Shown: piece by piece, positions 1-12,030 of the stretch | How positions within the stretch are numbered: the stretch's first letter is position 1 | How the letters are laid out: each line of letters opens with the position of its first letter | NCBI RefSeq assembly: GCF_900497805.2 | Contig: NW_020954630.1 | Location: 719,573-783,572, forward strand | From: Vombatus ursinus | Lineage: Eukaryota > Chordata > Mammalia > Diprotodontia > Vombatidae | Direction of reading: 5' to 3' | Length of the DNA: 64,000 nucleotides | The notes under the pieces: generated by a model | Seen by the model: only the letters and a program-made list of their open reading frames with translations | What the model was told of the DNA's origin: nothing | Database searches by the model: none | Program-made: the position numbers and the translations under genes

Positions 1-377
1 GGCTTTCCCAGGTTGCCAAAGTAGCCTGTGACATAAAAAATGGCTAAGAACTACTTCAGTAGATGGTTTTTGAGAACATCTACAGGGAAGAATTTATCCT
101 CCCATGTTGAGCCTCTCTGATACCTAGCTAGGTTAGTCCTAAAATAACTGATGTCGTAGGGCCAGGTCTCAAAGCCTATCTGCTTTCATAGGATGGGACA
201 GTTTGCATTCTGTTAGTATAACCTTCAACAACCCAGAATCAACTCTGTGCCTTGATGAGATATTAGCTTAGGACTTTAGTAGAGGAATCTAAAACCTATG
301 AAATGCTGATGCTCACCCATATATCATCATAGTGCCAGGCCCCATCCCCTCAGGTGTCCCACCTACATAGCCTAAGG

Positions 378-3137
378 TAATGGTTTCCAATGTTATTTGT
401 TCCTTGAACTCTTTTCAAGAACAATAACAAAATGTACCGTGAACCCCCAGGGTAATTTAATGTCGTATTCATAATACTCTTTTAGCTTAATTTATTAAGT
501 GCTTACAATAACTTTCCCCCTCAAAGATCCAAATTAAAATTTGTATTATGTAATTCATTATAAGTAATAAAATGTTATTCTATCCGTAATTTTAAAGCTT
601 TAAGCATAAGATTATAAAAACTCTATAAAATCATTACAATTTTTTTTGGTGGGATATTCTATAAGAATTAAAAGAAGCAATCCAGGAAGACTACATATGC
701 TTATCATTATCTATAAAGCATCATATTACATATCTTTATTTTCTAAAATTTGTTGAATATAATATTTTAGTGAAATAAGTTACAGCCCAAAAGATGTTTA
801 ACAAAACATAATCACATATAAATTTAGTTTTACTCTGAACAAAGGTTTGTAATATTTGACTCAACACCAGACAAACAGTCTTAAATCTGGTCCCCGCATT
901 ATGTTTATTTTTGTATTGAATTTAAGACAGGAATAAAGTGAAAATACTCATGTGGTGAACAATGATGGGAAAATTTTGCAAACTCTTTTCTGCAAGATGG
1001 AAATTCCATTTTTATTTTTAGCCAAAAATTTATGACTGTCATTTTTGAATGATACTTGCAGTCCAAAATCCATTTACATGTCCATTGATTTTTCTTTTTC
1101 AATAAATATCAATTCATCAGACAAGAGAAGTAAAGTATCTATCAAATGGATTGCAAATCCAATTTAATTTTTTGGAAATTTCAGAGAAATATTCTTTGAA
1201 AGTTACTTCTAAACATTTTAGATGATCATTGGTGTCTTTCTTGATAGCCTGATCAAAAGACAGTTTATTTTCTAAGAATTATGTAATATCACAGTGCATG
1301 CGATACTGTTCTCAATTGTGTGGTTCTAAATTGTTAGTTTCTGATTTTCTGATTTGTCCTAAGCACTGAATGTGTCTGTACTTGTACCCTATAATGATAT
1401 GTTGGGTTCATTAATTTTTTAAAAGATATCTGCTAAATATGCTAATATTTGTAGCCACGTCATATCACTTTTATACTCAGGTAAAAAAGGATGGTCAGTT
1501 GAGAAGACGATTGATTCTACTTTCAGCTCTAATAGATGAGTAATTGCTCTGTTATTGGAAAGGCATCCAACATCTCTATGTTAGAAGTGGAACATGCTAC
1601 CTGCCATCTCTCTATAGGAAACAGTAAACAATTGAGAGTTAATGCATCTTGATTTTATAAACTTTACTATTTTGATAGCACCACCTAGCACACTTGAAAG
1701 TTATTGTGGCATTCTTTGGATGCTCAAACTCGTTTGTGTGTGTGGCAGTGTTACCATACTATATTTGTGTTCAGTTTTTAAATATGTAAAACAATACTTC
1801 CAAATTTCCCAGTCACTGATTTTGCTCCATCTGTGCATGTTCTATAACAGGAGAACCAATTGATCTGTTTTCCTGCAGAGTATGAATTAATTAGACTAAA
1901 AAATGTCTTCCCCAGTTGTCTATGTTGCTACCTGATGACAAAATAGCATTTTCTTTTCCACTTTACCATCACGAAGATAGCTTCCAAATACAATTAAAGT
2001 TGCCAGGTATAAACAGCAGTGGTCTTGTCTAATTGCAAACTGTAAACATCACTTTTTTGGAACTCTTCCAATATTAACTGATTCAATATCATCACACATA
2101 TTATGTATCCAATGAGACACTGTATTGTTAGAAACTGCTTAATGGACTCATCTCCAAATATACACTTGAAAATTTTTTGACACGTGGAAAAATTAATTTT
2201 TCTGCAATGGCAAGAGTTCCCCCTTCTTTTTTTTTTTTTTTGCAGTTTCATTACTAACTAAATATGATGCTTCAATTGAATTTCTACTTTTTTGCTTATT
2301 CACAGCAATAAATTAATCAATATTGTAGGTTTTCAAATTTTGTTCTCTTCACTACAAATCATGTCTTATCAACATAACTTTCATGTTTTGATTATAAATT
2401 TTGAGGCAAAGGACAAAGTATTAAACTACTATTTACAAGAAATTAAAAAAATTACATAATACAGTCATGGATATTTATTATCCCCCCAAAGTAAAAAAGA
2501 AATTTAATGTATTCTTATTTATATTTCTTGTTTTTCATACTCATTACAAAACAGATATTTCAAACATCTTTTGTTTTATTTCAGAATTGTAACCTTTTGT
2601 TATTTCCTGATGGCGGGTTGAATTTGAATATTTTTTTGTTTTGTTTTTTTGTTTTGTTTTGGCTAGGCAATGGGGTTAAGTGACTTGCCCAGGGTCACAC
2701 AGCTAGTGAGTGTTATGCGTCTGAAGCCGAATTTGAACTCGGGTCCTCCTGACTCCAGTGCCGGTGCTCTATCTACTGCGCCACCTAACTGCTCCCTAAA
2801 TTTGAATATTTTGAGATTCTTCACTAACATATTTTTCAACATTATTTTTTAAGTCTTTACCCAATGATTCATTGGGGCTGTTATAATTTTAAAAAATAAA
2901 GTAAAATAATTTCTAAAAATTTCATATTTATATTCAAAAGTCATTATATGTATATATATATGTATATATAACTACTAATACCTGATACAAATGTGTAATA
3001 TTTCACACATGCATGCATTTGTCACAGAGGAAAAATATTTGTAGTATAATTGGACAATTATGTACTGTTTAAGGTGCCATTAAAGAATTTTTAGTGTGAA
3101 TCTCTTGGACCATTGGATTAATAAATGGCAACCACTG
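378..3137 (-). mobile_element. hAT (Charlie/ZBED-type) DNA transposon fossil with terminal repeats and 8-bp target duplication
   Basis: On the minus strand, broken frames between about 2480 and 800 recall the hAT transposases related to ZBED5/FAM200. Recognisable pieces are FSLQLDKTTAV-like near 2030-2080 (family LQLDESTDV), TDGAKSVTGK near 1806-1845, and FLPEYKSDMTWLQILAYLA near 1425-1495. C-terminal dimerisation-type sequence (FWLKIKMEFPS, LNSI) lies near 880-1025. There are many stops, so it is not coding. The outer ends read TAATGGTTTCCAATG at 378 and, reversed, CAGTGGTTGCCATTT ending at 3137; both resemble the hAT end CAGTGGTTCCCA. They are flanked by GCCTAAGG (370-377) and GCCTAAGA (3138-3145), an 8-bp duplication as hAT elements make. 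The total of about 2.6 kb without the inserted SINE fits an autonomous element. Confidence 0.8.
2635..2798 (-). repeat. Marsupial tRNA-derived SINE (WALLSI/SINE1-MD type)
   Basis: Reverse-oriented copy: a T-rich tail (from 2635) is followed by the complement of the standard body (TGACTTGCCCAGGGTCACAC ... GTGCTCTATCTACTGCGCCA). It is flanked by the direct repeat AATTTGAATATTTT at 2621-2634 and 2799-2812. It is inserted in the hAT fossil and is therefore younger than it. Confidence 0.93.
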
Positions 3138-3145
3138 GCCTAAGA

Positions 3146-4132
3146 AATGTAAAATCTTAGTGTAACTAGCCAGTGTCAGACCTTAGAATTGACATCTTCC
3201 TTCCTGTGGCACTGAAATAGGTTTTTATAGCCTGACTGAAATTTCATCAATTAAGGATTTAATATTCTTCTTTCAACAGGACAATAATGAACTCCTTGAC
3301 AGTGTAACATGGCTCCGACTTTACTTTCCCAGAGTGAGGTTCACTATATCTTCAGTGTTCTAAAAGTATCCTTGGGAATTTTTCAAGTGGCTTCTCCAAT
3401 ATTATTGGCTTAAGTTCCTATCCTAGTGTGTTCTCCCTAGTATTGATTGGTTGAAAATCATTAAATGTCTGACAGCCTTAAATAACTTTTAGAAACAGAT
3501 ATTTACTAAGGTTATATAGTAAGAAAAATTAGTATGAAACCATTCCCCCTAAAAGTCCATGTCCCACTTTTATATAGCAGTATATACTGAGTTGAGGGGA
3601 AAATGGGCTCAAGCTTACAGAGTTCATGTGACAAAGGGATGTGATACTTCATAGGTCCTGGTTTCTGGGAACCTCTTTCTCTTCTTTTTGGGCTGCTCAA
3701 GAAGTTCCACTTAGATATGGTATAATTTCTTAGCACGGAGTCTTGTGGAACTTTAAGTCTGTCTGCACATCTTGTCCTTGACTCCCAATGCAGACACTAA
3801 GACCAGCTGATTCAGGGATGCTGCTAGAACACTTGTGGACAGATAAAAAGTCCAAAATCCTCTGGACCTTTCCAAGCTTGCAAGATCTTCCTCCAATCTA
3901 AGCAGGTCAGGGGAAGACCTAGACTGCGGATAGAGCCAAAGTCTCTTCTTACTCCTCAAATGATTCCTTCTAAAGAGGTTTAGCTGGAATGCCTCACTAG
4001 TTTCAACCTCTTGAATGGCTCCAGTTCTCAACTGCTTATCTTGTAAAATTAATTTGTTTAATACCTAAGTGTAAGACTTTATATTTATACTTACTGAATT
4101 TCATTTTATTAGATTGAGCCCTGTGGTCTAAT
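3146..4132. other. No gene seen; unclassified repeat-like sequence in 3700-4030
   Basis: No supported gene. The part 3860-4025 (AAGCTTGCAAGATCTTCCTCC onward) resembles 38670-38815 in word order and spacing. This suggests an old interspersed repeat of unknown class. Confidence 0.4.
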
Positions 4133-4351
4133 CCAGAGTTTCTTAACTTAGGATCTGCAGACTGGGAGAATCTGTGATATTCTGGAGAATCCAAGAACTC
4201 AAATGAGAAAAAACAAGTCTTTATTTTCACTAGCCTCTAACTGAAATGGACTAATTCTTTCAATTATGAATAAAAAAAAATATCCCAAGAAAAGATACAC
4301 AAGTTTCACTGGATTGTCAAAGGGACGGTCAAAAAATGGTCAAAAACCCTG
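4133..4351. repeat. Non-autonomous hAT-type element (TTCTTAAC ends), degenerate
   Basis: Left end CAGAGTTTCTTAACTT. The right end reversed is CAGGGTTTTTGACC. Size and end sequences resemble the copy at 37349-37581. No coding capacity. Confidence 0.55.
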
Positions 4352-4852
4352 TCTGTCAAGATCCTTTTGGACCTTGATTGCCATTTAATATGTCAATGAT
4401 CTCTCCCAGCTTTTATCATCTACAAATTTGACAAGCATACCATTTATGCTTTTATCTAAGTCACTAACAAAAATGTTAAATAACAGAAGGTCAAATAGAT
4501 TTTATTCCATTGGAGACTTCCTGAATTGATATTAAACTATTTAAACTACTCCTTGAGTCCAACTATCTAATTTCCAGGGGTGTTTTGGATATAGCTTGAA
4601 CCAACTTTTGAGAGTTAATTGTTAAATTTTCATTATGAGTATTTACACCTTGGAAATTAATAAATGCTGTTGTTTACTTATTGTTTTACTGATTGTCTAG
4701 ACTTAAAAATGATGGAGAAAATTTTAATAATGCAGATTAAACTTAAGATTGAATCATAGGCTCTCCCTGGAGAGCCAGTTGTTAAACATTTATCAGCATA
4801 TCCCTATGTCTAGACAAGTCTGAATCCACCCAGCATATTATCCTCTAGTATA

Positions 4853-4972
4853 GAGCTGTCATACCCCATCCCTCCCAAATATAATACAACATAGAAAATG
4901 ATATTATAGTGTTCTAAGTCAATAGCCCACAAGGATCCATTTCTATTTGAGTTTGACACTACTGATCAGGTC
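4853..4972. repeat. Non-autonomous hAT-like element (GTGTCAAAC ends), fragment
   Basis: The right end TTTGAGTTTGACACTACTG matches the ends of the copies at 17914 and 23704. The left part is shortened and degraded. Confidence 0.5.
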
Positions 4973-5099
4973 CACATCTTTAGCTTTACAATAGCGTAAA
5001 ATACTTTATTAAAACTTTGCTAAGATCTAAGTAAACCGTATTCATAACATTCCCCTCCTTTACTAGTTTAGTAATCTTGTTAAAATAGGAAAATAAGGT

Positions 5100-5345
5100 T
5101 AGGCTGAATTGAATTGTTTAAAGTTTTTAAAAAAAATTAACGAGCATTTCTTTTTTTCTCCCACTCACCTATATTCCACCGAGAGGGAAAACAAAACTCT
5201 TGTAACCAATATGCATTGTAAAGCAAAACAAATCCCCACACTGGCCATGTCTAAAAATGCATATTTCATTATCTTAACCATCATCTTTTCTCTTAGAAGA
5301 TGAGTAGCTTCCTTCCTCATCAGGCCTCTGGAATTATGATTATAG
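5100..5345 (-). mobile_element. L1 3'-end fragment
   Basis: The complement of a marsupial L1 3' tail: ATGCATTGTAAAGCAAAACA and the following CCCACACTGGCCATGTCTAA are typical of the reverse-oriented end. Only the tail is present. Confidence 0.65.
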
Positions 5346-5654
5346 AATAATATAGGGGTACACAGGTAAATATTTAACAACTAGGCTTTCCAGAGAGGAA
5401 AATGTGTGCACATTAATTTTCATCTGCATTACTAATACTTTCTTAAGTCCAGAACATCAAGAAAACAATAACTCAAACCCTGATTTGTAGATTTCAAGGT
5501 TTAAATCCTCATGCTGAAAGTTTAACAATGGGCTCTTCAAGTTCGAGCTAATTACAGCTTACCCCTGGGAGAAGGACATATTTTTAGTTGTGTGAAAAGA
5601 TCTAATCTTGTATCTCACTGACCTGAAACAACTTTCCAATGATCAGTTCCTCTG

Positions 5655-5908
5655 TTGATAGCTTCCATTTATATAGCACTTTAAGATTTGAAAAGCACTT
5701 TATAAATATACCATTTAATCTTCACAACAGTCCTGTGAGGTAGGTGCTATTATTATCCCCATTTTACAGTTAAGAAAACTGAGGCAGACAGCGGTTAAGT
5801 GACTTGCCCAGGCTCACATAGCTGGTAAGTATCTGAGACTGAATCTGAACTCAGGGCTTCTTGGCTCCAGGTCTGGCAATCTATCCGCTGGGCCACCTAG
5901 CTGCCATC
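5655..5908 (-). repeat. MIR/CORE-type SINE
   Basis: Reverse-oriented MIR-like body: GCACTTTATAAATATACC, CCCATTTTACAG, GTTAAGTGACTTGCCCAG, and ending TCTATCCGCTGGGCCACCTA. Confidence 0.85.
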
Positions 5909-7097
5909 ATCTGGAAGTGTTTCAAAGACTTTTTCTTTTCAGCCTCAGCAAGGCTTTCACCTTTCATTTCTTGCTCAGGTTCCTTGATCACTGAACTCAT
6001 TTGAAGCCTTCACTTCCCAGATCCTTTCCTGAGCTTAATCTGTGATACCTAATCTTTATTACCCATCCTCTTGCCACCATCACCATTTGGGGCTTTGGTG
6101 CTGGTTCAGATCCTGGGTTTCCTATAGGAAGCAGAAACTCATCCACCAAATCTCAGTTCCTATGGAGTAGCCCATCCCTCACTGTAAACAGACACTCACT
6201 CTTTGGATTTTTACTTTAATAGAGCATAGACATTTATACCCCTCCTTTACCTTTTTGCTTTTATGGGCAAATTATAGCAGGCCAGGACACACATACTTGG
6301 AGGAGTACAGTATACCATGTAGAGAGAAGATGCATTAACTGAGCTCTCTAATTTCCAGTCTCCTGACACTATGCAGCACTTTTCCATGTGATCTCCCTGC
6401 GGAGGTTCTTGAGTTGAGTTTCTCTTCATTTCCCTCTCCATTCCCTCCACCCTTTGCAGCAATTTGTTCTGCTTTCCTTCCCTCCTCTTGCTAACTCAAC
6501 ACACATCTTGTCTTTTCTCACTTTGAGTAAGTGTAATCAACAAACATTAATATAGGGGTATTTTTTGGTTGTTGTTTTTTGGGGCATATTTGAATGGAAA
6601 AGGGTGATGGGATATTCCAGAATGTTCCATAATTTTTCTCATTAAAAATGAATGGAAATAGCATTTTTTCAACACATATTTTTGCTTTATAGATAGTTTT
6701 CATAGAATGGATTATGTGTGTGTTTATGTGTGTGTTTAAGGTAAGAGTAAATGAAGGCCAGGGGCAGGGGGACTTGAGGAATACAAATTAAAGAAAATCT
6801 TAGCTTCTGGAGAAGATGCCAATAGTTTATTTGAAAAGGCCTAGGTATGTATATACAAATGTGTATGTTATTACATAGGTGTATAAAGATATGTGTGGAT
6901 TTTAAGTCTGTAACAAGTAACAGACTTATTGAACCTGGGAAAAGTAGTGAATTGGTTTGCCTCATTCAGGTTTACTCGGTCTAGTATCATATATAAAAGT
7001 TAGATACATGTACATGTGTAGTACTGGCTGGAACTTGTTGCCTGGGTAAAAATCCTTTCAAGGGGTTTGAATGAGTTCGGTGTAATAGCTGAGATAG
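5909..7097. other. No gene seen
   Basis: No open frame or RNA gene that I can support. A short TG-rich stretch lies at 6711-6740. The upstream side of the GIMAP cluster's first gene begins here. Confidence 0.4.
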
Positions 7098-7111
7098 CCA
7101 CCAGATGGCAC
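7098..7111 (+). promoter_or_regulatory. Candidate CTCF-binding site
   Basis: CCACCAGATGGCAC fits the CTCF core CCASYAGRKGGCAS at every position. It lies about 1.7 kb upstream of the candidate start exon of the GIMAP7-like gene. A 14-bp match alone is suggestive, not proof of binding. Confidence 0.5.
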
Positions 7112-7675
7112 TCTCCTCAAACTGTAACTCCCGGTATGGGGACTATGGGTATAAACTATCAACTTGTTAACAAGCTGTCAAATAGGTAGCTGTTAGCCAC
7201 TAGGTAGTCAAGTCTGTGATCTCCTGAGTTGTTTCCTTCACAAAGATGTCGATTTTGTGTTTGACTCCCAAAGTGGCTTTACGCCTTATTCCTGAGTTCC
7301 AACCCAGAGAATGAGATGCAATATGAAATGATATAAATCCTTACAATTTTCTGGATCTGTTCCTCCCTATGGAAAGGAGTGATGGAAAGAACCCTGGATG
7401 TGCATTAGAGGACCTTGGTTCAGATCCCAGATTTGTGTGACCTTGGCTAGTCACAAGTCCTCTAGGCAATTCTGACAATGGGAATGTAAGCACCGTGGCC
7501 AGCTGGCATTTGGGGGTTAGGCAGACCTTGTAGAGCTCACCAAATCATCCAGAAACACTGCTGATGACAAATTAGAAGGTTTCATTATAGCATACTGTCC
7601 CAAGAGGGCTCCAGAGTTCACTGGTTAAGGCCACTCCCCGAGCATTCTGATACAAAGAACAAGGGTTCTTGGTTT

Positions 7676-7755
7676 TATAAGCAAAAGTGAAAGCAGCACC
7701 TCAGATTGCTCTACCAACTGAGTGGAGAAGATCTTTTCTACTTCTCTGGGAGAAG
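7676..7755 (+). promoter_or_regulatory. Candidate TATA promoter and 5' non-coding exon of the GIMAP7-like gene
   Basis: TTTTATAAGC at 7673-7682 is TATA-like. About 75 bases on, GGGAGAAG is followed by GTGAGT at 7756, a near-ideal splice donor. A start site near 7705 would give a non-coding first exon ending at 7755, joining a second exon that holds the ATG at 8817. Human GIMAP genes commonly have a non-coding first exon. The linkage is inference. Confidence 0.35.
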
Positions 7756-8102
7756 GTGAGTCTTGGGAATGGTCTGGGGAATAGCAGGGGATGTGGGAAG
7801 AGATTTGATGGGTTAGAGGAGTCAGGGACGGGAACACAGGAAGAAAAGGAGCAGGGATCTCAGAGCTTGGGATTGTGAGAGGAAGGGTGGGTCAGTTTAA
7901 TGCATATGTTTAGCCAATTTGTCAGCCTGCCTCTTCCTATTTAATAGCATTCTTTCACTGTACATTACTGAAGGGAATGGTCCATGTTACAATGAGTTTT
8001 AGAAAAAAATATTCTCCTCATGATTACTCTTCCCCTGAATGATTATCTAGGACTGGACATATTCACCTGTGCCCTACACACATGCTAAATATGAGTAGAA
8101 TT

Positions 8103-8245
8103 TTGGACGAGGAAGATGGGGATTCAAATCTTAGTCTAGACATTTACTGGCTGTGTGACCTTAAGTCACTTAGCCTCCCTGGACCTCAGTTCTCATCTGT
8201 AACATAAATTTGGATTTGATAGTTTCTAAGGTCCCTTCCAGCACT
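8103..8245 (+). repeat. MIR-like SINE fragment
   Basis: GGATTCAAATCTTAG, CTGGCTGTGTGACCTTAAG and AAGGTCCCTTCCAGC are MIR-type SINE landmarks in forward orientation. A weaker relative lies at 7375-7470. Confidence 0.65.
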
Positions 8246-8816
8246 AAATGGAGAGTAGCAGTGGATGAGACCGCCCTGCTCAGCTCTAGCCCAGAGTCTA
8301 AATGGCAGCTTTACTGTGTGCTCAGGGAGGCCATGGAGCCAACCTGAGGTGACTGGGAGATCAGGACTAACCTTTGCTCTATGGGGCAACTTTGCCCCAA
8401 ACACCCTAGTGCTTCAACAAGAAGCCATTTAAGGGAGAGGGGCTGGCTGGTTGCCTGGCTGCTCAGACTGAGCCTCATAAGGTGTCTGAATTTTAGTGGG
8501 GTCATCACTGATCTAAGGCCTGGGGGAACCTCAGCTTTCTAGGTTCAAAACCTGAGTGGCATCTGTATCAGTGAGGAGTAATTAGACCTGAGGATACTGA
8601 TTCAGGGAAACTAAACTCACAAGAGACTAACTGCTGAATTAGAATGACAATTGATTTCAGGCGGGGGAAAGGTTGTTCCTGTAAGATAACAAACACAAAT
8701 CCTCCAGAGAGCAAGTGTACTGATTCCTGTCTTTACAAGTGTTAAAACAAATGCAGATCTGTGTCTTTTTTTGCCTTTCCTCTTCCCCAAGCCTGCTACC
8801 TCTCCACTGCTCAAAA

Positions 8817-8849
8817 ATGGGATCCAGCTCAAGTAAATCTGCCAGTTCA
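8817..8849 (+). CDS. GIMAP7: Candidate start exon of the GIMAP7-like gene (MGSSSSKSASS)
   Basis: The 33 coding bases read MGSSSSKSASS and are followed at once by GTGAGT. The ATG has A at -3 and G at +4, a strong Kozak context. Upstream, TTTGCCTTTCCTCTTCCCC is a good pyrimidine tract ending in AAG at 8789-8791. The exon ends in phase 0, exactly what the GTPase exon at 12316 needs, and that exon has no in-frame ATG of its own. Gly2, Ser6 and Lys7 make a strong N-myristoylation signal (Met removed, myristate on Gly2); human GIMAP7 (MAESED...) has none. Linkage to the GTPase exon 3.5 kb downstream is inferred from phase and context; a different start exon remains possible. Confidence 0.55.
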
Positions 8850-9889
8850 GTGAGTATCACTTTTGTCAATTCCTTGTACTCTGGTGACTACAACTCCTGC
8901 ACAGACTACACAGAGGCATAGAGTGTCTAGGCTGATAGAGCTTGTCTGAAGTCAATTTGTTTCTTTCCTTTCTCCATTTGACATCTACATGACTCAGACA
9001 GATGGAGGTTAGCCCCACAGAGACAATGGAGCAGTTTCATTTCCAGGTCTCCCCCAGATCATGGCAAGAGCGTATTTCCATGAAAGTAACCTAATCAATT
9101 TTACTTTATTGGGTAGGAAATTCTAATGGCCCAATAATAAATTTTTGCAAACACATTAGTTCTATGCTGACCTCTAAGTAAATTATAAAAATAAAACTCT
9201 GAATATATAAAATTTAGCAACACGTCAAGAACTCTGTCCTCAGGTGAATTACGAAGTAAGAGACAGGGATTTCTAGTGATTTTCCAGCTTCCATTTTGTG
9301 CCTTTCTCTCTTAAGAACCCTCTTTTGTACTTTGTGACTCTTTCTGGATGAGCTAGGACTCCCCACTAAGAAGCCCTACAAAACAGGCAAATCTGCCCCC
9401 TCTGCGTTTCCTTCCTCTCTTCTCTGTTACATATATGCCACATTCTCACCTCTCATTTAGCATATCATCAGATCAGTTTAAAAAAGCCTAAGGCATTAAT
9501 AGCTGATAATAATCTAATGAGCTTCGCTTTTTTGAAAACATTCTTTGCATTTTAAGTTCTTCAGTGCTTTAAGCTAGAGAAATGACTGGAAGTGGGAGAT
9601 ATCTTGGGGCCTTGTCAATGCCTTTCTTTCTCCCTCCAAGAAAGGAAATTGTGTCATTAAGGCTACTCCTAAGTCTGCCTATGTGAAAAAAGAGTGATTT
9701 CTGGCAGTACTATTAAGTCTTTGATTTGTAAACTGTTAAAATTGGAAAGGACATTAGGAGTCATTTTGTCCAACCCCTTCAGTAAATATATGAGAAATCT
9801 GAGACCCAGGGAACAGAAGTATATGTGCAAATGACTGTGCTCTGAGGCTCTATATGACAAATTCCAGATGAGTAGTAAAAAGTGCCATA

Positions 9890-10380
9890 TGAATAGCACC
9901 CTTGACCTTGCCACCATCCATCAGTCCTCTATGTCCAAGTTGATAAATTCTAAGATTTTCTTATCTCATCACAATCAGATGTCATCCCACCTCTCCCTCT
10001 GCCTTTCAACTCCAGCCCCTGTTCTTTATCTTCACTGTGATCCTCCATCATTATGCCCTTCAGTTCTCTGCCAGGCCATCAACCCTGAATTGGCTGCACT
10101 CGCCTCCCTACCCTATCTAGATCCTTTGGTGAACCAGTTCAATTCTAGACTGTTCTTTTTTTTTGAGTTTCTCATCCCCTTATCCTATCATCCATCTTGC
10201 CCTGCCAAGCCTCAGCCTTGTATTACTCCCGCCATCTTCTTTGAGTCAAATCTTGTGCTGCTGAAAGGAGCTGGAAAAACCCCCAAACCATGCTGACTAG
10301 GTCCACTACTAATTTATGGTACATAGTCTCAACTGAGACCTCACTACAAGACAATCCTCCAGGCAGTGGCTTTTAAAATA
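9890..10380 (+). repeat. Unclassified LINE-like relic (possibly L2/CR1-type ORF2)
   Basis: This pyrimidine-rich stretch, including a 142-codon open frame at 9868-10296, resembles the region between endonuclease and reverse transcriptase of L2/CR1-type elements (GTGATCCTCCATCATT, GGTCCACTACTAATTTATGG). It has no recognisable protein domain and is not a credible host gene. Confidence 0.35.
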
Positions 10381-10924
10381 CTTATGGCCCAGGAAGGGAT
10401 AACTCAGCAAGCTATTTTCTGCCATTAGTATTAATTAGCTTATCAGAGATTAGCAAGTCAGTCACCTATCTGGACCCTAAGGAATAGAACATAAAGCAGT
10501 AAAGTTTTGGTAGGGGGAGAGGAGAAGGAAAGATCTAGAACCTTCAGCCACAGTAGGGGAAGATCTGGGCAGTCCAGGTCAACCTGACAACGCTGGACAT
10601 TTGTTTCAGGGAGACCAAAGAAAGGATGGAGCTCATTAAAGAGACATCAGAAAGCACTGAAGAGAAATGTTGCTAACTTTATGGCTTTGACAGGGGTGTC
10701 TCCTAGCCTGAGAACTGAGGAGAGGAGATGAATGGACTTGTCCTCCTTTCTGGTCCTAGGCCAGGAGCAGAGGCCCATAAAGCCAGAAACTAACGGTTTA
10801 GCCAATAGTTTCACCCAAAACAATTTCACCTTCAGGAACATCAAAAGGACTAGATTTGGTTGGTGGATAAGAGATAGAGATAATCATTGGAAAAACCCAT
10901 ATTTGGTGAGTATGTAATATGTGC

Positions 10925-11325
10925 CCCCTGCTGTGTTAGACACCGTGGAGATAGAAAACAAGGAGAAGATGTGGTCCTTGCTTTAGGTCTAATGGGGGAG
11001 AAAAGATGAACACACATGAATCAGGACAAAGCCCTTATTAAGTGCTGTCTGTGCTGGGCACTCTGCTGGGCACTGGGACTACAAAGAGAAAAATAAAGCC
11101 CTCAAGAAGCTTGCCTTCTAAAAGGGGAAACAAAACTGCCTGTATAGCAAGAGGCAGCTTCATATGGTGGATGGGGCTCTGGAAGGCATGGATTCAAATT
11201 CTGCTTCAGAAACTTGCTATGTGAACCTGGGTTAGTCAGTCACAATTTCTCTGTGCCTCAGTTTCCTCATATGTAAAATGAGGGGCTCAGACTGTGACTA
11301 CTAAGGTCCTTTTTCATCTCTAGAT
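10925..11325 (+). repeat. MIR/CORE-related repeat fragments
   Basis: 10925-11140 carries the common marsupial repeat with GCCCTTATTAAGTGCTG, GGGCACTCTGCTGGGCACTG and CTCAAGAAGCTTGCCTTCTA. 11152-11325 is a MIR-like SINE with GTGCCTCAGTTTCCTCATAT and AAGGTCCTTTTTCATCTC. Both are in the intron of the GIMAP7-like gene if the start exon at 8817 is right. Confidence 0.6.
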
Positions 11326-11764
11326 CCCTGAACATAAGAAACTGATACCAAATAAATACCAGGCAGTTTTGGGGGTGGATCCATCATAAATCGAAGTTAC
11401 AGAAGGTTCGCGTAAAGGAGATGGCATTTCATTTTTGCATTGAAGGAACCGAGGGTTTGTAAGAGGTGGCAGTGAGGACAGAGTACATTTCAGGCATGGA
11501 AGACAGCCTCTAAGCCCGTAGGGGACAAACTGTGACTTTTGCTACCTCCCCTCATACATGCAAGTTTTCAAGTCTGTCTCTCAAGGAAATTTATTTCTCC
11601 TTAGTTATTAACTTTGCCTGTGATTAGAGAAAACTGCCAACAGTTTGAGGTGGTGCCTCAAACATTATAATTAAATGACAATAACCATGTAGCAAGCATT
11701 GAAACAAAACTGATGACTAGTTCTAACTTGGTATCTTTCCCACTAAGCTCTAACGCATCAAGTT

Positions 11765-12030
11765 ACTAGCTCACATTTGTGCAGTAATTTAGGTTTTGTG
11801 AAGGATTTTACAGATCTTAACTCAGTTTATTCTCACAAGAACCCTGCGAGGTAGATGCTGTTCTTATCTCCATTTTGCAGATGAGGAGACTGAGACAGAC
11901 AGGTAGGTTAAGTGACTCACTGAGGGTCACACAATTAGTAAATAGCTGAGGCTACTTTTAATCTCAAGTCTTCCTGAATCCAGGACATCGCTTTTATCAG
12001 CTTTTCCTGCCTTCAAGTCTGGCACTTTAC
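11765..12030 (-). repeat. MIR/CORE-type SINE
   Basis: Reverse-oriented MIR-like body: ACCCTGCGAGGTAGATGCTG, CATTTTGCAGATGAGGAGAC, GTTAAGTGACTCACTGAGGG. It lies about 285 bases upstream of the GIMAP7-like GTPase exon. Confidence 0.8.

Noticed and set aside
9868-10296. 142-codon open frame
   Set aside because: No domain, no splice context, pyrimidine-rich repeat-like sequence.
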